Below are positions 44,101 to 56,998 of a stretch of DNA of 64,000 nucleotides, one piece after another. The position numbers and the translations under genes were made by a program. The notes beneath the pieces are model-generated. The model saw nothing but the letters and a program-made list of their open reading frames with translations, did not search any database and had not been told where the DNA came from. Positions within the stretch are counted from its first letter, which is position 1. Every line of letters starts with the position of its first letter. Source of the stretch: Hybos culiciformis (Eukaryota; Arthropoda; Insecta; Diptera; Hybotidae); NCBI GenBank assembly GCA_964007475.1, contig CAXFZM010000538.1, positions 25,305 to 89,304 of the forward strand, in the 5' to 3' direction.

Positions 44101-46311
44101 GATATAGACTATTAGAGGCAAATAAATTAAATAAATTCACCTATTCTTTAACTCAAGCATAAAGTGTATGTATATTACGTACATTAAATGCACATACATT
44201 ATGCATAAATATTTATCTGATATTACTTTTTTTACAATAATTTATTTTTTTGCAAAAATCTTCTTCCAAAAATGTAAATATATGTTAATGTATAAATATA
44301 AATAAAACACACTCGCATATTGCATGCAAATGGACTGGAAAAGTTAAAAAGTTTTCTTTCAATATGTTTTCATTTCATAAAAATTTATAAAATATTTCTT
44401 TGAAAAGTTCGTTAAAAAAAAATAAAAAATTTAAATTGAATTATAATTTTTATAACAGTTTAAAAATTATAATGCCGCATAAAGGAATAAAAATTTTTAT
44501 TCTTTGACATCTTAGCAACATACAAATTGTTCAATGGTATGTTCAACTAATGTTTATGATGAAAATGAAGTCATGTAAAAAAATCATTGAAACCATCCCA
44601 GCAATGTAAAAAAAACTCTGTGTGGAACAAAAATCTCGTAGGTATATACGAATACATTAAATAAATTGAGCTCGAAAACTGATTTACTTACATAAAACTC
44701 ATTTACTTATACATAAAACTTCATAATATAAATAAAAATACTATATAGATATATTTCTCTTCAATACAAATTTATTTTTAGAACGTATGTTTTTTATTCT
44801 ATCTGTATCTCTTATCTTCTAACTAATAATAATAATAATAATTTATAAAATAAAATAATTATGACAGTTAGGCTCAGAACATAAATAAATTTTCTTCATT
44901 TGTTATAACATGAATGAGAAAAAAATTAATTCATTTAAATAATTTAATTAATAAAAGTGTCATTTTGTAATTTTGCCTAAAAGGAAAATAAAAAAGAAAA
45001 TTTAAAAACAATTTGTTGTTTGCCATGAAAATAAGTATGTCTAACAATGAATTGTATGAGTTTTGTTAATTTTGTTTACTTTTTTTTCAAAAAATGCTGA
45101 CATTAACTTAAAAAGTCATTAATTTCAAAGTTTTTTGTAAAAATAATGTAGGTAAAGTTTTTTCATGTTTTTCCTTTTAAGAAAAAAAAAAAGAAAAAAG
45201 AAATCTGCTTTTAGCTTGCAAATATATAAAGAATTATGTTGAAACTTTTATCGTTATGTTCGTTTGAATATTTTTTTTTTTTTTTTTAATTTTATAACTT
45301 GATGAAGATTGTTTTTTTTTCTTCAGGTTTATATTTTAATTTAATTTATTCATTAATCTTCACAATATTATAAAATTATTAAGAATATTTTCTTTTTGTT
45401 CATTTTGTTTGAGTAATTTTTTTTTTTTATGAAAACAAAACACAGATTCAGAAGTAAAAGTTTAAGTCAAATGAATGAGAAACACATTAAACTAGGTTTT
45501 GTTGATGCTAACGTAATTAGAAAAATATTTGTAACATAAACACATTTGACTGTAATTATATTTGATGTATGTTGTGTATAAGGATTCAAATGAATACTGT
45601 CAAACACGAATTCAAGCAAATAGAAATTCAAGCAAATATATAAATATACATAAAATTATGTTTACATTCCACACACATTTTACATTAAATTTATTAATTC
45701 ATGCAAAGTATGTTAATTTTATTTTATTTTTATGTTTTAATAACTTTTACAACAAATTAGGATTTAAAATTAAGTTGAAATATTTCGTCGCTAGTTGGAT
45801 TTTAAAATAATTTCAGAAACTAAATGTATGTCGAACTTTTGTTGAGCATGAGAATAAATTTTGTGCCAAGCTATGTGTGTATATATAAATATACAGTCAA
45901 ACTTCGATGATTTATTTTATTTTATCCTGCTATCGCTATGACATACTTACTATGGACATACTATGGAAAAAATATTTCACTCAAGCTTGAATTCGAATTG
46001 CATAAGTCAATAAAAAAAAATAAAGTCGGAAAATAAACCCTATTTAATCTCTATTTAATTTCCAAATCTATATTCAAATTCACAATAATTTTTCACCCAT
46101 ATCGGCATAGATTTGGAAAATTGAACATTGTACAAATTTATGAAATTAATTCATAAATATTTATTATTGAAATTTATAATTATATTTAAAAAAGATGTAA
46201 AAAATAATATGTCTCTTATTTTATATTTTTTCTAAGCTTACGCATGTTCTTGACCTTGGAAAATAATAATATTATGTTTCTTAATAATACCGATCACCAA
46301 AATCATTAAAT
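41126..46311. other. Long AT-rich stretch, no gene seen
   Basis: No gene or RNA was recognised. At 42020-42047 the word GCTAATTTGCTAGTTGGGT and at about 41945-41975 the word CAGGATTCGTGATACTTAAT relate in inverted order to 2470-2560, suggesting a degenerate short element. Near 43390-43430 GCGTCGGCAAGACTTTCATC and GGGCCAGATG look like the end of an hAT-type repeat, but no partner end was found. Microsatellites include an (AAT)n run near 44826. Confidence 0.5.
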
Positions 46312-48735
46312 ATGAACTCAAATTTCTTGGATTGGTTTGACAATGTAAGTGATGAAATTGCATTGTACGACAATGTGATATTGATGGGCGACTTTAATAT
46401 AAATTGGTTAAATAATAATAATATAAAAAGTAAAATGAACGAAATAATTTGTGATAATTCATTTAAACAAATAGTTAATGATTATACTAGAATTACAAAT
46501 GAATCACAGACATTGATTGATTGGGTTATTACAAATATTTATGATAATATTAAAGCTGAAGTAGATAATAATAATAAGATCTCAGATCATGAAACATTAA
46601 AAATAATTATTAAATTAAATACATTTAAAACAGTACAAACAAAAAAAATTAAATATTGTAAATATAATAAGTTACATTTAAGACAAAAAATGTATTGTAG
46701 TGATATTGCTACAACATATTATGTTAATTGTAATTTAAAAGCAAAAAAATTTAGTGAAAATTTACATAATATTATTGATGAATTTACTGTGGAGAAAACA
46801 ATACAATATAAAAATGAGTGGTATAATAGTGAATTAAGAAGGCTAAAGGTGGAAAAAATAAGACAATATGAAAAATCTAAATTATTAAATATTAATAGTG
46901 AATGGCAGAAATATAAAAACATTAGAAATCTTTATAAAAATAAATTAAATAAAGCAAAAAACATGTTCACTAAAAATAAAATAGAAAAGTGTACAGATCA
47001 AAAATTAATGTGGAAAAATATTAAAAAATTAGTACTAAAAAAGGACATTAATGAAATTCAAGAAATAGTTTTTGATAATGAAAAATTTGATGATCCATTA
47101 GAAATTGCCAATAAATTTAATAGCTATTTTGTAAAAAGTATTAAAGACATAAATGAAGAAATAAATTCAGTGCAATTCATAAACTTAGTCAGACATAGTG
47201 ATAAAATATTTAAATTTAAAAAAATTAATACTGAAATCTTAGAAAAAACTTTAAAAAATATGAATAAAAAAAATGATCATTATATGGTGAATACTAAAAT
47301 GATTTTAGAGTGTTTTGATATAATAGGACAAAATCTTTTGTCAATAATTGACACATCATTGGAGCATGGAGTTTTCCCGGATATATGGAAAGAATCGATT
47401 ATTGTTCCAATTGAAAAAATCAAAAATACCAAGAATGCAAATGAATATAGGCCAATCAACACAATATCGATAGAATCAAAAATTATTGAAAAGGTAGTAA
47501 ATGAACAATTGAGTGAATATATAGAATCAAACAATTTATTCTCACAGTATCAATCTGGGTTCAGAAAAAAACATAGTTGTGAATCATTATTAAATTTAAT
47601 AGTTTTAAACTGGAAATCTGAAATAAATAATAAAAAAGTCATTGTTGCAGTATTTCTAGATCTCAAGCGGGCTTTTGAAACTATAGATAGAGTTATATTA
47701 TTAAAAAAATTGAAAAATTATGGTATACAAGAAACAGAATTAGATTGGTTCAAATCATATTTAAATGGTAGAAAACAGAGAACTAAGGTTAATGGATTGG
47801 TTTCAGATGCGATAGAAGTTGTCCTAGGTGTACCGCAGGGTTCAATTCTGGGAGTACTATTGTTTCTGCTATATATCAATGACATGGAATTGGCTATTAC
47901 TTTTTCGAAATTGGTTTTGTTTGCAGATGATGCATTGTTATATGTTACTGGTGATTCAGTGGAAGAATGTGTGACGAAAATAAATGATGATCTTCAAAAG
48001 TTGGATGAATGGTTTGAAATGAATAAATTAAAATTAAATATACAAAAAACTAAATGTATGTTTATTAACAGTGACTCAAATATGCAGATAAAAATAAATA
48101 ATGAGGTAATTGGAAAAGTTGAGGAAATTAAATATTTGGGAATAATTATAGATAAAAAATTAAATTTTAAAAATCATATTAATTATGTCTGTAAAAAAAT
48201 TGCTAAAAAAATTTATTTTCTGGGTAAAATCAGAAACAAATTATCATTTAAGTCAGCAATTAACATATATAACACCACAGTTAAACCTCATTTAGAATAT
48301 TGCTCATCTATATTGTTCATGGTGACAAGAGCGGAAAAGGGAAGAATGCAGAAACTGCAAAACAGAGCCATGAGAATAATTCTCAAAGTTAGCAGATATA
48401 CATCCATCACTCATATGTTGTCAACGTTAAAGTGGTTGAATGTTAACCAGAGGATTATTATGAATGTTCTTGTTATTGTTTATAAGATGAAAAACCAGCT
48501 GTATCCAAGTTATTTATGTGATAAATTGGTTTTAGTAGAGGATGTGCAACAGTATAATCTGAGAAATGCTTCAGACATTAGATTGAACTTATATAGATGT
48601 GGAAGCGCACAGAATATGCTTATGTACAATGGAATCAAAATTTTTAATGGATTGCAATTAGAAATAAGAAATGAAAGAAACATTAACATTTTTAAAAAAA
48701 AAATTATTCACTACATAAAAAATAATTTTAGTTGA
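46312..48735 (+). CDS. Non-LTR retrotransposon ORF2: partial endonuclease and reverse transcriptase
   Basis: An 807-codon open frame. Residues about 20-105 are the C-terminal half of an AP-type endonuclease (MGDFNINWLN and SDHETLKI carry catalytic D/N and SDH residues). Residues about 340-620 are the reverse transcriptase, with NEYRPINTISIESKIIEKV, QSGFRKKHSCESLL, AVFLDLKRAFETIDR, GVPQGSILG, YINDM and the catalytic FADDALLYV. A C-terminal region follows (KYLGIIIDKKLNFKNHI, HLEYCSSI). The N-terminal half of the endonuclease and any ORF1 are missing, so the copy is 5'-truncated as usual for this class. A 30-base A run lies at 48780-48810 and the tail ends in AAAT repeats near 48880. The domain order fits the Jockey/CR1/L2-type lineages; the clade is not certain. 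The frame is open over its whole length, so the insertion is young. Confidence 0.92.
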   Translation: MNSNFLDWFDNVSDEIALYDNVILMGDFNINWLNNNNIKSKMNEIICDNSFKQIVNDYTRITNESQTLIDWVITNIYDNIKAEVDNNNKISDHETLKIIIKLNTFKTVQTKKIKYCKYNKLHLRQKMYCSDIATTYYVNCNLKAKKFSENLHNIIDEFTVEKTIQYKNEWYNSELRRLKVEKIRQYEKSKLLNINSEWQKYKNIRNLYKNKLNKAKNMFTKNKIEKCTDQKLMWKNIKKLVLKKDINEIQEIVFDNEKFDDPLEIANKFNSYFVKSIKDINEEINSVQFINLVRHSDKIFKFKKINTEILEKTLKNMNKKNDHYMVNTKMILECFDIIGQNLLSIIDTSLEHGVFPDIWKESIIVPIEKIKNTKNANEYRPINTISIESKIIEKVVNEQLSEYIESNNLFSQYQSGFRKKHSCESLLNLIVLNWKSEINNKKVIVAVFLDLKRAFETIDRVILLKKLKNYGIQETELDWFKSYLNGRKQRTKVNGLVSDAIEVVLGVPQGSILGVLLFLLYINDMELAITFSKLVLFADDALLYVTGDSVEECVTKINDDLQKLDEWFEMNKLKLNIQKTKCMFINSDSNMQIKINNEVIGKVEEIKYLGIIIDKKLNFKNHINYVCKKIAKKIYFLGKIRNKLSFKSAINIYNTTVKPHLEYCSSILFMVTRAEKGRMQKLQNRAMRIILKVSRYTSITHMLSTLKWLNVNQRIIMNVLVIVYKMKNQLYPSYLCDKLVLVEDVQQYNLRNASDIRLNLYRCGSAQNMLMYNGIKIFNGLQLEIRNERNINIFKKKIIHYIKNNFS

Positions 48736-48776
48736 ATTTTATTGATGTAGATATTATATAGTTTGATGAAATCTAA

Positions 48777-48814
<38 letters not shown>

Positions 48815-48882
48815 TAAATTAAATAATAGTTTAAATAAGCTAAATAAATGAAATAAATAAATAAATAAATTATTTCCAAAAG
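46312..48882 (+). mobile_element. 5'-truncated non-LTR retrotransposon copy
   Basis: It covers the coding region above, about 45 bases of 3' sequence, an internal A30 tract, then about 50 bases ending in (AAAT)n. The left limit is uncertain; coding similarity starts at about 46312. No clear target duplication was found. Confidence 0.75.
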
Positions 48883-51800
48883 ATTGATGGCAACGATATT
48901 TTCTTTTTATGTTTTTATTTTTGTGGTCTCGAGACAAAAAAAAAATTATTTCTCAGTTTTATTTATATTTGGATAACATTTATTTTGATTTATTGCTAAA
49001 GCGAAATAAATCCAGTCATAAATTTAAAATTCATAAAACTGCGAAAAAGATATAAAAGAAAGCTTATCATAATAAAAACTGTTTTTGTTGAAAATATTTT
49101 GTTTATTATTTTTATTTATTTCTAATCCCATTTTAAATCGCAGGCTGAGTTTTAATTTAATTTTACTTTCTTTAAATAAGTGATTTGTTGGGAGCAATTG
49201 ACTTACTAAAAATGTATTTCCATACAACAATATATTTGAATGAGTATTAGAATCGAATTCATAATGAGGTCGTATTCTACGAGAATTTTAAGTATTACTT
49301 CCTTTTGCATTCCCAAATAGTTAATTTCTTCTTCGATATAATCTTTGTAGTGTTAAGTTTTCGTAATGAATTATTGATGACGTTGAAAAAATATGTAATA
49401 TATGCTTAGTTTTACATAAAAAATCAAAGAAAAACAATGAAGAATAAAATTTAGTTAAAGTGGCAACTCTGTGGATGGGCGAGAATCAAAATCGATAATT
49501 CTTTGTTAAACATTAAATTTTTAACTGCTTACAAAAATTATTGTAAACAAATATTAAACATACTACGTAAGTGTATTGAAACTTCTTTTGAATTTGAATT
49601 AATACAAAATAAGAATAGCAATAACATATCTTTATATTATTATTAAAATTTTGAATTGAAAGTAATTTATTAACATTTAAATTTAATTTTTTTTTTTTTA
49701 AATATATAAATTATAAATTATTTTCGACTTGCAAGATATATAACCGTCATTTACAGTTATAGCAATACTTGTTTGAAAAACTTTCATCACTTGAATAAAA
49801 ATATTTTAAAAACCAAGCAAGAAATTTAAAGAGCACAAAATGCTCATATTTATTATTAGCAACTGAATTAATTTACAGATTATATACTTAAATAGTATAA
49901 ATGGGAAAAAAAAATTAAGGAAAATAAGAGCCATCCACTTCTTTATTTCGACCTAGTTACATACATAAAGAAATATACAGAAATTAAATCTGCCGCCGGT
50001 ATCTTTTTGCACTGTAAGAGTTGTTTTAATAATTCAGCTTATGCTTATGCTTCAGTGTTATAGTTCTTCAATCAAATACTTAAAGTCAAAGTTGTGAAGT
50101 CTTTTAATTTAAATTATTAAACACGTTGACAGTAATTATGGTCCAGAATCTATATACAAAATATTCAGATTTACGAAAATGCCACTTAACACTTTCTAGT
50201 CCCAACGTCTACTTTGGAAGTAAAACAACAAATATTGTGTCCTAAATTACACATACATATTGTATATTTTACATTAAGATAGTTTGCACCAGTTTGTACT
50301 GATTAAGATAAATGTTTTTCAAACGAAAACAATATTCAACAAAATATATGAGTAGTCTAAATTTCAAAAAATGTGTTTCAAAAAACATTTATATTATATA
50401 AATTTGAAAGAAATGTCAAACATAGTTGTTAAATTCCCTTTTATTTTTTTTGTTTTACAATGTAAAGAGTTTAAATTTTTTTTGTTATTTACTTATGAAT
50501 TATGATTAACGATTTGAATTTTGTCAACCCAGTTTAATATTACATATTATATATTTTCTGTCAAAAGATAATTCAACAATAATGGAATTATGTGTACAAC
50601 AATCAAAAACAACTTAACTTTTTTTTTCTACTGCTGTTAGGTATTGTTTTATACTGGGAATTCATTTAAAATATTTGCAATTAATTCTAAGAGTAACATT
50701 AAAAATAATTCTCACTTCAGCTTTCTGGGCTTCAGAATAACATTTATGTTTTTCACTTTTTTATACATATTTTTGTTTCGAAAATAATTCAATTATTTGT
50801 ATAATGGAAATGCATATAAAATGAAAATTTTATGCAAAAAATATAAATTTTCACATAAAAAAGCATTTATCAATTTTTATTATTATTTCAGTGAAAGTTT
50901 GCATAAATTTAAAAAATTTACATTTTAATTTTTATATCCAAAAGGATATAAATTCTGAAAACTGAAAGATACACATTTTTATGATGTACATATGTTGTGT
51001 CGATTAGAATGTCACATGATATATATAATTATATACATCGTATTAAATTTAAATTTTATTTAAAAAAAATTTTATCTTTATTTTTGATAAATTTAATAAA
51101 AAAACATTAATTTTAGGAATTTTAATATTTACATTTTTATTTTTATTATCATTTTGAATTAAGTTAAAATTTGGTTAAAAGATTTCTAGAGATGTAGCAA
51201 AGTTTACGACAAACATATTTTTCAAATTATAAGTGCTTATGAAACTATGGTAGAGTGTTTCAAAACATCAACGATTTCTTTCGCATTACAAGTTTTTTGG
51301 AAACAGTTTGTAAATTTAAATTATGTACATGTATATATATATTTAATTACTTTGTTTTTTATGTAATAAAGTTAAAAGTTGCATCTTAAAAAAAATTACA
51401 TTGAAATATATTTTGGAACTATTTTACACTAATATAGTTAATTTGATTCTAATTAGGCTTTATTATTGCCTTTATGCAATGTATAAATATAGGAATATTT
51501 ATTAGACAAGTCGCTTCATTTAAATATAACCTTAAATACTGAAAACACACAGAATAGTATAATTTGTTCGAGAAATTCTTAATAAGAATTTTTAATGTTT
51601 GCATTATTAAGATATTTTAAGTTTTTTCCTAAAAATCTTCAAAATTTAATTGTGATTGTGGACAACTTTGAATAACTTATTTATTCAACAACTTTTTTTA
51701 GAGTTAATGGCGATATAAATTAAAAAAAAACTATTATAATTATATCTTTGATGGGCACACTTTTTATGTATATAATGACTAGTGACGCATACTTTTCCTA

Positions 51801-54800
51801 CATTTATATTTATGTATGAAAATTTGAAAGAAACATTATTAAAAAAAAATTCAAATGCAAATTTTAATTCGCATTTTCCTGGATAGATTAATGTAATATC
51901 AGTTGGCTCAACCAACTTATTAGAGGGTTTTAAAACGTCACTTATAATCATCTCAAAAATTTTAATTTAATGAAATTAGAAAAAAAAATATTAAATTATT
52001 TTTCATTTGATTATATTTTATAACTTAGGTACCTTCAAAGGTACTGTATGTATCTTTTCCAAAAAAAAAATTTCCCAAATTGATAAAAAATTCCTTAACA
52101 TTGATTTAGCTTTCTGAGCAAAAAAAGAAAACATAGCACAAAAAAGCTCAATTTTGACATATTTGTTAACATTTATAGAAAAAAATCGGTATATATGAGA
52201 GTAGCTATAAGCTTTTCTCACAAATGAAAATTTTGCCATTATTGTTTATCAAGTTTTTTTAGTATTCGTGAAAATTTTGTAAAGGATCGACGCGCAATAA
52301 GCCTAATTTCACAGCTAACGAACAAAGTTAAAGAAAAAATCCATATAATAATAGAATAAAGGATTTTGAGAATGGAAGCAGAATAATATTTTTTAGATAA
52401 TTATTTTATAGAACATGTATAAATTTAATAATGATTGCAAATTTATAATTTTCATTAAATTTGGAAAAGTTAATGTTGTTATAAAGTGTTAATAAAAAAT
52501 GTTTGTCAAAAATATTTGATTTTGAACATTTTCTTTTACGAAATAACTTAGTTATGCCAAAAATATTTATAGGAATCGTCATTTCAGTTGAATAGCTATA
52601 GAAAGTACCAATCCCCTTTTAACATAATATTTATGAGATTGAGGAAACAATATTAAATTTTGAAGTGTGGACAATGACAATACATTGTTGTGATATAAAT
52701 ATCTTATACTAAATCCAAGTAGAATTAAAGCTTTCCGTACTTATCTATGTATTAAGGTGATTTATGATTGTAAATCTATTTCTGAAAATGCTAAAATTTA
52801 TTGTTTGAAATTTTGAATTGTGTTGGATTTTTTTTACTAGTTTTCGCCTTATGTAAAAAAAAATTTGACAAAAATGAAAAGTCTATTTTCTAATAAACCT
52901 ATTATTTTTTATAATAATAATAACACTAGTGCAACTATACCAGATTCCTCCTAAAAGCATTTTTTTTATATAGCAAAAGAAGATAATAAAATATTTTTTC
53001 TTACAATTTTTACAAAATCTTATTTTTAATAAATTTAATGATTTGTTAAGTTTATACTCTTTGAAACTATACGGGATAAGCGATATACAATAATTGGGTT
53101 GTAGAAAAAAAAACTTTTTAAGAAAAATCTTAGCTATTTCCTTCCTTTATTTATTTATTTATTTATTTTTTGAAACAAAATACTTTGAAAAATACCACTT
53201 GATTTTTTTTTTAGTTTAGGTACATATTATGTTGTTCATATATTATGTAATATGTATACTTTATATGATACGTATATTCGATCTTAAATATATTCGATCT
53301 TTCATAAATGAAAACTAATTTTATATTTGTAATTTGTATGGCCCTGGTTTTTAAGAGGGACTCACTTTCCTCTAATAAGATAAATATTGATGTTCATATA
53401 CTAAAAATATATATACTTTAAAAAGAGTACTTCTTCTGAGAAATTGGAAAAGGGTTTTAAAAGCATTTTAAAACAATTCAAATGTTGCACACCAATTTTT
53501 TGGAATACTTAATTTTTAATTTAAAATATCATATGTTGTAAGAGAACCATTAACTTAAAAAACTAGAACCTGCATATTTTTTATATATTTATGAAAATAA
53601 TAAATCTTTTAAATTGTCCTTTTTTTTTGCACTTTGCTACACTTTCCAACCAAATTGTCCTGATAATACCAGTTATCCGTTGCTTTCACGCAATCTTATG
53701 AAATTTATTTCATTTGTATTTCCACTAAAGGGAATTGATGTGTATAGGTATATATTTGACAACATTGTCAAGTACTTAAAAAAAAAGCATATATCTATAT
53801 TATGTATTGGATTTAAAGTTTGTATTTTATGTGTTTCACAGTATTTTGGTCAAAAATTGCGGAAAGATATTATTCTGCCTGTACGTAGTATGGAAAATTG
53901 GAAAACATCTGTTGGCAACTGAGTTAACATCGCAGTCATTTTTCATTTTGTAGTAATTTTTTTTGTAGTAATTCTTACTTTTAAAATAAAAATTAAAAAG
54001 TATCGGTTTTATTATTATTAAACTAGGTATACTAAATGTAGAAAACTGGTGCAACTTTTCATTATTGATTATAATTTTTAGTTGCCTTCATATTCTTAAA
54101 TTTTATTCTTCTGATTTCTTATTTTACTCCCTTCTTTTTCATACATAAAATGTAGTTTGTTTTTAAATCAAACATACTACTTTAATGCCTGCATATATTT
54201 TCATCACCTTGTATTGCTTACATTATGGAATACATTTTTTTTTAAAAACATAAAATTGCACTTAATTTCGCATCATAGTATCTATTAATTTGCACACATA
54301 AGATGTTCTAATCTTTATTATATGATAATTTTTAGTTTCTTACTTTTTAAGTATGATAACAAGAGTATGGTAGGTAAGGTATTATTCATGCTTTATAATA
54401 AAAAAATATAAAAAAAAATTATAGTTACACAGATACTACGTTGTTGGTTTAAAAATAATAAATTCTCTTTCTTAACATATTTTTTCGCTGTAAAACTTTC
54501 AATAAATTATCTTTGTCATAAAGTAAAATAAAAAAAAAAAGACTTCAAGAAGATTCATAAAATGAATAAAAGTTTAAGTGATCTGAACTTTTTTATTAGC
54601 TGAATTTATTTATTATAAAAGGTACACCTAATAAAGTTTTAAAATCATTATTTTTTTAACTTTGTAAACCTACAAATTACAATTTTTTATTAATCTAAGG
54701 TTCATGGTTAAATTTTTTTCATTCATTTCAAGTATACATAATAAATGTACATATAAATAAAAACTTATCATTTTGTTATAACAAAATATTTTAATAGAAG

Positions 54801-56740
54801 ATGTAAGAAGTGAAAAAATATTCCCACCTGCATCAAAACTTTTCAGATTTTCAAACGACGAAGAAATTATGCTTCTGAGAAACTTCCTAATATTCGAACA
54901 AAACATTAAGTAGATTTTATTTATAAATTATATATAATAAATTATATAACAATGTTGTTTAAAAGTCTGAAAAGATATTTTTTAATTTAATTTTTTCAAA
55001 TTACTATCACTGAATTATGTTATTATACATATAAACCTATAGATGTTTTTGTGTCAAATATTTACTAAATTAGCCAATGATTTCTAGGAAAAAGTTCTTT
55101 AATATTTCGTCTTTAAGGCTTAAATTATTTACAGTTGAAAAATCAAAGTTTAAGTTCAGTGAAAATTACATAAAAAAAAATTTTCTAAGCACTATCTATT
55201 TTATTTTATTAATGCTCATTGCTTGAATAATTTTTTTTTACATATAATCTGCGTATGTTTCTGTTTCGCTTAAAATTGTGTTTCTTTGATATATATGTAT
55301 GTGCATTTTTTATATACTAACATTATATTATATTCTATGTATATATATTATTTTTTTAGAATTAAAATCACGTATTAAAAATAACAAAATGTTTTATTTT
55401 TGAATATTTTTCCTATTTATATTTCAGATAAAGGTTCTATTTTATAAAATTCTATGTTATTTTTTTTTAATATTTTTAAAAGATAATAATGTAAACAAAT
55501 GGAAGTTCTAATGTTTATACACAATGTACGTTTGAAAATTAAAATTGTTTTTATTTAAAAATTACAAAAAAACAAATGAAAGTGAAATTGTTTGTGCTTT
55601 TATACTTCTCTCAATATTAACATTCACTGGAAATAGCAAATAAAACAAAATAATAAGACTTTAATTTTAATGTAAAACGAAATGTTAAAGAGAGGTGCTT
55701 AATTTAAAATCTTAATTCATGAGAATTTTTCATCTACTAAACAACTAAACTATAAAAAACAAATATACGTAATTTTAAGTTACATATTATACATTTAAGG
55801 TGCATTATTTTTGAAAAAAACTTAACTCATCTTGATTATTTATGTGATTATTTATATGAAACTTTAAGCATATTTTTTATCTGTACTTATGTAAATCTGC
55901 CTCTCATAAGTTTTAAACAATTGACTTAAAAATGAGCAGAAAACTTAAAATTATTGAGATCCAGTAAATTTATTTCTTACATTTTATGTAGGTGAATAAA
56001 TAATAATATTTCTAAAGTCCTACAAAACAATCTAATATAAGTATAGCAAAATTAAGTTTCTCTTACAAATAACATAAGGGAAACTAAACATTAGTAAAAT
56101 TTTATTTTATATTTGAATTATATTCATTTGAAAATAAATTCGAATTATGTAATCAAATCATTAATTAAAATTTCAGTCCAAAATAAAAGATTTTTTTTTT
56201 GTAGTTATGGTAAGCTCTGTATTTAAAATTGGGGTGTATGTATAATGCAAATTTATACATTGTTTACCTACATTAATGTCAATAACCAATTGAAATTAAT
56301 GTAAAACCATCATTATTACCAATAATCCTAAATGCTTCTGACGTGAATGTACATATATATTTTAAAAATTAAAATTACAATAAATATAAACCGATTTTTA
56401 TTAAAAAATTAAAATTAATTGTAAAAGTTATACGATTTTTTACACACTTTTATAATACTTGGGATGTTTGTATTCATGCATCAAATCTTGTAATCAAATT
56501 TCATACCACTTCCAGTAATCCAATCATCCTGAAACTTTGCAAGTGAGTATATTTTAGGTGATAATACAATATTTTAATACTTAAACCGACCGGAAAAACG
56601 ATGAAAACCGAAACTGCTACACAACGGAAAAGACGTTCACAATTTTAATATTTAAAATAATATGTGCCATAAATTGACTTAAATATGTAAGACTAAAAAG
56701 TAGAAAATAAAAAATAAAACTTTTTAAAACACATTTTTAT
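48883..56740. other. Long AT-rich stretch, no gene seen
   Basis: Nearly 8 kb without a supportable gene. Open stretches (up to about 100 codons near 53614-53922) are rich in Phe, Ile, Lys and Tyr and look like chance. Simple repeats include (TTTA)n near 53150-53170 and (TA)n near 51330. Confidence 0.6.
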
Positions 56741-56998
56741 TAATGAGTAGAAAATGCTCTAAAAATAAAAAAAATATTTTTTCTTTCCACTTAATTGATG
56801 ATCTTTATAACTAAAAATAAAAGAGTGGGGCGCTCATCATTATTCATCTTGACTCACCATAATTGAGGCATATATGGCTGAGAAATGAATTATGATGAGA
56901 GCCCGTCGCTTTTATTTTTAGTTATAAAGATCATGGATCATATTTAAGTAGAAAGCAAAAATTATTTTTTTATTTTTAGTGCATTTCTTACTCATTAG
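56741..56998. mobile_element. Foldback MITE, about 258 bp
   Basis: The arm TAATGAGTAGAAAATGCTCT, with ATGATCTTTATAACTAAAAA and TAAAAG..GGGC.CTCATCAT, faces its reverse complement ending at 56998 (TTCTTACTCATTAGCG). The arms are about 110-120 bp with modest divergence around a short unique centre. No coding capacity. Confidence 0.85.

Noticed and set aside
53614..53922. 102-codon frame in the right flank
   Set aside because: Phe/Ile/Lys-rich composition, no recognisable domain, and isolated in non-coding DNA.
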